Positions 58,889 through 64,000 of a stretch of 64,000 nucleotides of DNA are shown here, piece after piece. The number at the start of each line of letters is the position of its first letter. Positions within the stretch are counted from its first letter, which is position 1. Below the pieces are notes generated by a model. That model saw only the letters and a list, made by a program, of their open reading frames with translations. It was not told where the DNA came from and made no database searches. The stretch lies in the NCBI GenBank assembly GCA_019449635.1, contig JAGRPI010000018.1, positions 1 through 64,000 of the forward strand. Direction: 5' to 3'. The stretch is from Candidatus Ferrigenium bremense (GTDB taxonomy: Bacteria > Pseudomonadota > Gammaproteobacteria > Burkholderiales > Gallionellaceae). The translations under genes and the position numbers were made by a program.

Positions 58889-59935
58889 TTAGGGAGTCTG
58901 TGCGCGATCCAGCAATTCCACCGGCAGGCGGGTTTGCATCACCAGCGCGTACGATACCTTGTCGAACACGCGGAACACGAACACCAAGCCATAACGGTCA
59001 TCCGGCAGGGTGAATTTTTCGTCTTCATTTTTCACGTTCTCGCCCTTGCGGTACAGCGCAAGGACATGGCCGCTTTCCAAGCCATCGCGTTTGCCCTTGC
59101 TCAGGGTGATGACGGTATTTTGCCCGGCCTGCGAAACACCGCCGTACACCGAGATGACGCGCGCGGAAATGTTGCCGCCGGGTGCGCGCGGCAGGTAGGT
59201 GTTGACGGCGGCAGTGCCGGAAGGAGCGACCAAGCGGTCGCCCTTATGGATTTCCAGTTCGGATCGGGTGATTGCGATGGTGCTGACATCCGCAAAAGCG
59301 GTTACTTCTGCGTCGCCCAGATAGATTGCTTCGATGCCCAGCACTTCTTCGGTATCGGGGTCGGTAAACGTCTTGCCCGAGCGATAAATCTGCCACTTGC
59401 TACCTTTGTCGCGGGTCAGACCCTTTGCGAAGCCGATATCGTGAGAACTGAGAATCACGCGGCCTTCGCGCGCACCGATCAGCGTCGGCGCATCCTTAAA
59501 TGCATCTTCTTCGATGGCCAGTGGCTGGCTTAAAAATGGTGCGATGGCGCTGGCGGGAATGCTTGAGACGGCATCTTGCGTGCTATGCCCTTCGCGTGCT
59601 TTGGGCGAAAGCTTGACGACATTGCCCGCGGTGCCGGTTCCCTGGCCTTCACCGGCTTGGCCGATGCGCAAGGTGCCCGTGGTGCGATCCAGGATGATGA
59701 TGTCGCCCGGGTAAATCCAGTGCGGATCCTTGATGGTGTCCTTGTTCATGCCCCAGATATACGGCCATTTCCATGGGTCTTTGAAGAATTTGCCGGAGAT
59801 GTCCCACAGCGTATCGCCTTTGACGACTACGTGACGGTCGGGCGCATCGCTGCGTAGCTCCGGACGGGTATCGGGCTGGGCGGCAAAGGCCAAAGCGGGC
59901 AACAGAAAGCAAATCAGAGATATAATCTTGCGCAT
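58889..59935 (-). CDS. LysM-domain protein, exported
   Basis: 348 residues from the ATG preceded by GGAG (a TTG seven codons upstream is less likely). Signal peptide [17 protein letters not shown], cut near AQPD. Then a LysM domain, [29 protein letters not shown], that should bind peptidoglycan, with [11 protein letters not shown] closing it. The following about 280 residues are beta-rich and of unknown function (family seen between dprA and def in betaproteobacteria). It is transcribed divergently from def across 102 nt. Confidence 0.88.
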   Translation of the reverse strand: MRKIISLICFLLPALAFAAQPDTRPELRSDAPDRHVVVKGDTLWDISGKFFKDPWKWPYIWGMNKDTIKDPHWIYPGDIIILDRTTGTLRIGQAGEGQGTGTAGNVVKLSPKAREGHSTQDAVSSIPASAIAPFLSQPLAIEEDAFKDAPTLIGAREGRVILSSHDIGFAKGLTRDKGSKWQIYRSGKTFTDPDTEEVLGIEAIYLGDAEVTAFADVSTIAITRSELEIHKGDRLVAPSGTAAVNTYLPRAPGGNISARVISVYGGVSQAGQNTVITLSKGKRDGLESGHVLALYRKGENVKNEDEKFTLPDDRYGLVFVFRVFDKVSYALVMQTRLPVELLDRAQTP

Positions 59936-60037
59936 GGAAAACTCCGGCAGAATCAATATAAAAGGTACGCAATGTTGTTGCGTTGCGTTAAATTCTGCAT
60001 CCAGTCATATAAATTAGCAAGCATTTATGGAGCGCAT

Positions 60038-60541
60038 ATGGCAATCCTGAAAATTTTGCAGTACCCCGATGAGAGGCTGCACAAGGTCGCCAGGAAGGTT
60101 GAGCGGGTCGATGATGCCACCCGCAGGTTGATACGAGACATGGCGGAAACCATGTATGCCGCGCCCGGGGTCGGCTTGGCGGCGACGCAAGTGGATGTGC
60201 ATGAACAGATCATCGTGGTGGACGTTTCCGAGGAGCATAACCAGTTGAAGGCATTCATCAATCCGGAAATCATCGCCATTGCCGGCGAAGAGGAAAGCGA
60301 GGAAGGCTGCTTGTCGGTGCCCGGGATTTATGAAAAGGTGCGCCGCGCGGAAAAAGTGTCGGTGCGCGCGCTCAATGAAAAGGGAGAGCCTTTCACGCTG
60401 GAGGCGGAAGGGTTTTTGGCGGTCTGCATCCAGCACGAGATGGATCACCTGCGAGGCAAAGTGTTCGTCGAATACCTGTCGCAACTCAAGCAAATCAGGA
60501 TTCGCGCCAAACTGAAGAAGCGCCTGCGCGAAACCATGTAA
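60038..60541 (+). CDS. def: Peptide deformylase
   Basis: 167 residues from the ATG with GGAG 6 nt before it; the frame is open 66 nt further upstream but without support. Metal-binding and catalytic motifs are complete: GVGLAATQ at 44-51, EGCLSVP at 89-95 (C91) and QHEMDH at 132-137. It removes the formyl group from nascent proteins. It is followed by a palindromic element and then fmt, its usual partner. Confidence 0.97.
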   Translation: MAILKILQYPDERLHKVARKVERVDDATRRLIRDMAETMYAAPGVGLAATQVDVHEQIIVVDVSEEHNQLKAFINPEIIAIAGEEESEEGCLSVPGIYEKVRRAEKVSVRALNEKGEPFTLEAEGFLAVCIQHEMDHLRGKVFVEYLSQLKQIRIRAKLKKRLRETM

Positions 60542-60682
60542 AAAACCTCCGCACAACTGCTGCGCTTGCAGATGCGGCGTTAAAAAATGTCTCAAAATCC
60601 TCATGTACTGAATGTACACTCCGGCTTTCCGCCATTTTCTGCCTTGCATCTGATGCGCTCGCGACGTTGTGCGGAGGTTTTT
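60541..60682. repeat. Long imperfect palindromic intergenic element between def and fmt
   Basis: The outer arms AAAAACCTCCGCACAAC (60541-60557) and GTTGTGCGGAGGTTTTT (60666-60682) are perfect 17-bp reverse complements. The exact centre is a small hairpin TGTAC-TGAAT-GTACA (60604-60618). Between these, further segments pair in register by eye (for example GCAGATGC with GCATCTG, and AAAATG with CATTTT). The whole 142-bp unit can fold into one long stem. It looks like a dispersed MITE/REP-like element that also could act as a bidirectional terminator, since the right arm ends in a T-run. Confidence 0.7.
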
Positions 60683-60699
60683 GCAGGATCAACTTTATT

Positions 60700-61629
60700 A
60701 TGAAAATCATCTTTGCCGGTACGCCGCACTTCGCGGCCAGAGCGCTGGCCGCGCTACTCAAGGAGCACCAAGTCGTTGCCGTGCTGACCCAGCCGGACCG
60801 TCCTGCCGGACGGGGTATGCAGCTTGCCGCCAGTCCGGTGAAGCAGCTCGCCCTGCAACACGGTTTGCCGGTATTGCAGCCTGCCACCTTGAAGACCGAA
60901 GAGGCGCAACGCCCGCTTGCCGCGCTGGAGGCCGACGTGATGGTGGTGGCCGCTTACGGGCTGATCTTGCCGAAGGCTGTACTGCAACTGCCGCGTTACG
61001 GGTGCCTGAACATTCATGCTTCATTGCTGCCGCGCTGGCGCGGGGCGGCGCCGATACCGCGCGCAATTCTGGCGGGCGACAGCGAAACCGGTATCACCAT
61101 CATGCAGATGGATGAGGGGCTGGATACCGGCGACATGCTGTTGCGCCGGGCTTGCCAGATCGCGCCGAACGACACGGCGCAGACCTTGCACGACAAGCTG
61201 GCCGGGATAGGCGCAGACTGCATCCTCGAAGCGTTACGCCTGCTGCAGAAAGGCCGTCTGGAACCTTCCAAACAGGATGGTGCGGCGACGACTTATGCCG
61301 CCAAGCTGCTCAAGAGCGAGGCGCAAATCGACTGGCGGCAGGATGCGCAGCAGATCGAACGCGCGGTGCGCGCCTTCAACCCCTTTCCGGTATGCCATGC
61401 CAGCCTCGAGAGCGTGGCGCTAAAGATCTGGCAGGCTGCGCTGCAGGAAGGCGCGCAAGGCGAGCCGGGCGAGGTCCTGGCGGTGGACAAGCGTGGCATC
61501 ACGGTGGCCTGCGGCAAGGATGCGCTGCGGCTGGAAGTCATGCAGCGTCCCGGTGGCAAGGCGCAACCGGCCGCACAGTTCCTGCAGGCCGTGCCGGTCA
61601 AGCCTGGCGATAATTTTGCGATGAGCTAA
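60700..61629 (+). CDS. fmt: Methionyl-tRNA formyltransferase
   Basis: 309 residues from the ATG beginning KIIFAGTPHFAARALAAL; earlier codons in frame lie in the palindromic element. The formyltransferase domain has LNIHASLLPRWRGAAPIPRAI (N104, H106) and MQMDEGLDTGDML (D142). A C-terminal OB-fold follows (KRGITVACGKDALRLEVMQ). It formylates initiator Met-tRNA using 10-formyl-THF. The stop is directly followed by the rsmB ATG. Confidence 0.97.
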   Translation: MKIIFAGTPHFAARALAALLKEHQVVAVLTQPDRPAGRGMQLAASPVKQLALQHGLPVLQPATLKTEEAQRPLAALEADVMVVAAYGLILPKAVLQLPRYGCLNIHASLLPRWRGAAPIPRAILAGDSETGITIMQMDEGLDTGDMLLRRACQIAPNDTAQTLHDKLAGIGADCILEALRLLQKGRLEPSKQDGAATTYAAKLLKSEAQIDWRQDAQQIERAVRAFNPFPVCHASLESVALKIWQAALQEGAQGEPGEVLAVDKRGITVACGKDALRLEVMQRPGGKAQPAAQFLQAVPVKPGDNFAMS

Positions 61630-62916
61630 ATGCACAACATACAACTTGCCGCAGGCCAAATCGTTCAACAGGTGCTGGCGGACGGGCGCAACCTCAATCA
61701 GGTGCTGGATGAGTCACTGCGCAAAAAAACGGTATGGACTCCGGCGCAGCGTGCCGCCTTGCAGGATTTAAGCTATGGCACATTGCGCTTCTATGGCCAA
61801 TTGCGCGCGCTGTTAGGTTTGTTGCTGCATAAACCGTTGTCAGACCAGCGTATCCATTACGTGTTGCTGGTGGCGCTGTACCAACTGCAGCACGGCAAAA
61901 CCGTGCAGCATGCGGTTGTCGATCATGCGGTGCGCTCCGCTCAAATGCTGAATGTGAAAGCGAGCGGTTTGGTGAACGCGATCTTGCGCAATTTCCTGCG
62001 CAGCCGGGACGCATTGCTGGAACAGGCGGCACGGGATGCGGAAGGGCGCTACAGTTACCCGCAGTGGTGGATCGATGAGCTGCAAGCGCAGTATGACGAG
62101 CGCAGCACCGCGATTCTCGAGGCGGGCAATCTGCATCCGCCGATGACCTTGCGCGTCAACCGGCGGCGCGGCACGGTGGCGGATTATCTGGCGCAGTTGA
62201 CGCAAAATAAGTTGTCCGCCCGCTTGATCGAGGATGATTTGATTGGGACTGGCGCGCTGCAACTGGACAAACCGGTGCCGGTGGACAGGCTGCCCGGGTT
62301 CTTCGAGGGGCTGGTCTCGGTGCAGGATGCCGGAGCGCAATATGCCGCGCGCCTGCTGGACGTTCACGACGGGATGCGCGTGCTGGATGCCTGCGCCGCG
62401 CCGGGGGGCAAGGCCGCGCATATCTTGGAATATGCGCAAGTCGATATGGTCGCGGTGGACAAGGACGAAAAGCGTCTGCGGCGCGTCGCGGAGAATCTGC
62501 AGCGCCTGAGGCTGTCCGCGCAACTGGTGCCCGGCGATGCTGCAGCCCCGGAACAATGGTGGGATGGCAGGCCGTTTCAGCGTATTCTCGCCGATGTGCC
62601 CTGCTCGGCTTCCGGCGTGGTGCGCCGCCACCCGGACATCAAGTGGCTGCGCCGCCGCGCGGATATTGCCGGTTTTGCCGCGCAACAGCTCGATATCCTG
62701 CGCGCATTGTGGCGGCTGCTGGCGCAAGATGGTAAATTGCTCTACGCCACCTGCTCGGTTTTCCGCCAGGAAAACGAACAGGTCATCGCGGCGTTTCTGG
62801 CGCAACAGCCGGATGCGCAGCGGTTGGCGATAGCATTGCCGGATAGTGGCAATGGACAAATATTGCCCAATGACCGGCACGACGGATTCTTTTATGCATT
62901 GCTGCAAAAAATTTAG
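61630..62916 (+). CDS. rsmB: 16S rRNA m5C967 methyltransferase RsmB
   Basis: 428 residues. The N-terminal NusB-like helical domain (KTVWTPAQRAALQDLSYGTLR; VDHAVRSAQMLNVKASGLVNAILRNFLR) is followed by the SAM domain: VLDACAAPGGKAAHILEYAQ, the first catalytic-site cysteine in LADVPCSASGVVRRHPDIKW and the second in LLYATCSVFRQEN. It makes m5C967 in 16S rRNA. The order def-fmt-rsmB is conserved widely. Confidence 0.97.
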   Translation: MHNIQLAAGQIVQQVLADGRNLNQVLDESLRKKTVWTPAQRAALQDLSYGTLRFYGQLRALLGLLLHKPLSDQRIHYVLLVALYQLQHGKTVQHAVVDHAVRSAQMLNVKASGLVNAILRNFLRSRDALLEQAARDAEGRYSYPQWWIDELQAQYDERSTAILEAGNLHPPMTLRVNRRRGTVADYLAQLTQNKLSARLIEDDLIGTGALQLDKPVPVDRLPGFFEGLVSVQDAGAQYAARLLDVHDGMRVLDACAAPGGKAAHILEYAQVDMVAVDKDEKRLRRVAENLQRLRLSAQLVPGDAAAPEQWWDGRPFQRILADVPCSASGVVRRHPDIKWLRRRADIAGFAAQQLDILRALWRLLAQDGKLLYATCSVFRQENEQVIAAFLAQQPDAQRLAIALPDSGNGQILPNDRHDGFFYALLQKI

Positions 62917-63517
62917 GTTGCCTGGCGTATTGCAGCGCAGCGTGAGCTTATTGTTGCGCGGCACGCTGCTTGCCTGGCTGTTCGCCGTAACGGTTCATGC
63001 GGAGGGCATTTCCGTCAACAAGGCGGAAGTGCGTCTTGGCGAGGATGGCTACCGGCTTTCCGCCAACTATGACATCAAGCTGACTTTCGTGGCACAGCAG
63101 GCTTTGACGCGCGGTGTGCCGCTGTATTTCGTGAATGAGTTTGTGTTGCAGCGCTCACGCTGGTATTGGCTGGATGAAGAGATTTTCCAGGGTGAACAGA
63201 CCGTCAAGCTTTCCTACAATGTGCTGACGCGCCAGTACCGCATTTCACGCGGCGCACTGTTCCAGAATTTTGCCAGTTTCGAAGATGCGCTGAACATACT
63301 GGCTAGGCAAAGCTCGGCAACCATTCCCGTGGAACTCATGAAAAAGGAAGGCGACTATCTGGCGGCGGTGCGTTTCCGCCTGGATATCGCGCAACTGCCG
63401 CTGCCGCTGCAGGTAAACGCATTGACCGGCAAGGACTGGGTAATCAACTCAGACTGGTATCGCTGGGTAATCCGGCCGGCGGAAATCACCGTACGCGGCG
63501 AAGGCAAGACGGAGTGA
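62894..63517 (+). CDS. DUF4390 domain protein, exported
   Basis: 207 residues from an ATG 23 nt inside rsmB. A hydrophobic segment (SVSLLLRGTLLAWLFAVTVHAEG) is a signal peptide, probably cut after HA. The remaining part is beta-rich: VRLGEDGYRLSANYDIKLTF, RSRWYWLDEEIFQGEQTVKLSYNVLTRQYRIS and INSDWYRWVIRP. It matches the pattern of DUF4390, which lies between rsmB and the NtrY-like kinase in betaproteobacteria. No function is known. A GTG at the start of the hydrophobic segment is an alternative start. Confidence 0.82.
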   Translation: MHCCKKFRLPGVLQRSVSLLLRGTLLAWLFAVTVHAEGISVNKAEVRLGEDGYRLSANYDIKLTFVAQQALTRGVPLYFVNEFVLQRSRWYWLDEEIFQGEQTVKLSYNVLTRQYRISRGALFQNFASFEDALNILARQSSATIPVELMKKEGDYLAAVRFRLDIAQLPLPLQVNALTGKDWVINSDWYRWVIRPAEITVRGEGKTE

Positions 63518-63524
63518 AGGTACG

Positions 63525-64000
63525 GTGAAATACTTTAATTTCATCAGCATCCTCGTTGGCGGGACGCTGCTGTACCTGTTGTCCAGCAGCAGTACCAATA
63601 CCAACGTGTTTTCCATCAATTATTACGTGCTGCTCGGGTTGACCGGCCTGTTCGCGTTGAGCCTGGCGGGATTGGTCGGCTATCAGCTCATGCGCTTGCG
63701 CAGCAAGCTCAGGAACAAGGTTTTTGGCGCCAGGCTCACCTTGCGGCTGGTGGTTTTTTTCACTCTGATCGCCGTTCTGCCCGGCGTGCTGGTCTATGTG
63801 GTATCGGTAAATTTTCTGGGTAAAAGCATCGAGTCGTGGTTCGATGTGCGCGTCGAAAAGGCCCTGGAGGGCGGCCTCAACCTCGGCAGGAGCGGCCTCG
63901 ACAATAGTCTGAAGGAGTTGACCAAGAAGACCCAGTTCATCGCATTGTTGATAGCGGAAAAACAGCCGGAGCAGTATCAGCGCGCACTCGATCAGTTGAT
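63525..64000 (+). CDS. NtrY-like sensor histidine kinase, N-terminal part (runs off the window)
   Basis: Read directly from GTG (GAAGG a few bases upstream), open to the window edge, about 158 residues. It shows three hydrophobic helices (NFISILVGGTLLYLLS; YYVLLGLTGLFALSLAGLVGY; LRLVVFFTLIAVLPGVLVYVVS) and then SVNFLGKSIESWFDVRVEKALEGGLNLGRS, the highly conserved sensor-entry segment of NtrY-type nitrogen/redox sensor kinases. HAMP, PAS and kinase domains would follow outside. Its response regulator (NtrX-like) is expected next. Place after def-fmt-rsmB-DUF4390 supports the call. Confidence 0.88.
   Translation, partial: MKYFNFISILVGGTLLYLLSSSSTNTNVFSINYYVLLGLTGLFALSLAGLVGYQLMRLRSKLRNKVFGARLTLRLVVFFTLIAVLPGVLVYVVSVNFLGKSIESWFDVRVEKALEGGLNLGRSGLDNSLKELTKKTQFIALLIAEKQPEQYQRALDQL

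Overview
The window looks like the chromosomal replication-origin region of a betaproteobacterium. I would guess the Nitrosomonadales, perhaps Gallionellaceae-like; this is inferred from gene order and protein flavour, not from a search. The core order is rpmH-rnpA-yidD-yidC-mnmE / mnmG-rsmG-parA-parB-atpIBEFHAGDC on the minus strand and dnaA-dnaN-gyrB on the plus strand. Around it lie DnaA boxes of exact consensus (47008-47016, 48504-48512) and two parS sites (43204-43219, 49760-49775). Coding strand switches at dnaA, as expected for a bidirectional origin.

Left part (1-31571): a large surface-polysaccharide (O-antigen/EPS-type) cluster, almost all on the minus strand and built from genes that often overlap by 4 nt (ATGA/GTGA). 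From right to left it holds: a MarR-type EPS regulator with a promoter/operator; GDP-mannose and GDP-L-fucose synthesis (manC, gmd, fcl); a CDP-sugar module (glucose-1-phosphate cytidylyltransferase, CDP-glucose 4,6-dehydratase, RmlC-like epimerase, sugar C-methyltransferase, NAD-dependent reductase); a CmcI-type methyltransferase; a Wzx flippase; several GT2 glycosyltransferases; a GT11 fucosyltransferase; an IS630 transposase remnant; galE; a GT4; an epimerase-GT2 fusion; then a second sugar module (epimerase, SIS protein, dehydratase-like SDR, methyltransferase, TPP-dependent E1 alpha and beta); and finally a TIGR04372-like glycosyltransferase, a divergent zinc alcohol dehydrogenase, an SDR, a tiny coupled gene, a second TPP enzyme of acetolactate-synthase type and the start of a sulfotransferase. 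No polymerase (Wzy), chain-length regulator or initiating transferase is visible, so the cluster probably continues past base 1.

Middle (31780-52177): the F1Fo ATP synthase operon, preceded by a perfect-consensus sigma-70 promoter, the chromosome partition genes, tRNA/rRNA modification genes, the YidC insertion and RNase P genes, and dnaA/dnaN/gyrB.

Right part (52178-64000): a radical SAM/SPASM enzyme, a membrane-anchored cytochrome c'-like protein and an HNH endonuclease on the plus strand; topA-smg-dprA-LysM on the minus strand; then def, an intergenic palindromic element, fmt, rsmB, a DUF4390 protein and the first part of an NtrY-like sensor kinase on the plus strand. This last block is a conserved betaproteobacterial arrangement.

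The most interesting content is the sugar chemistry: a CDP-sugar C-methylation module together with two different kinds of TPP-dependent carbon-transfer enzyme in one cluster. This suggests one or more branched-chain sugars in the surface polysaccharide.
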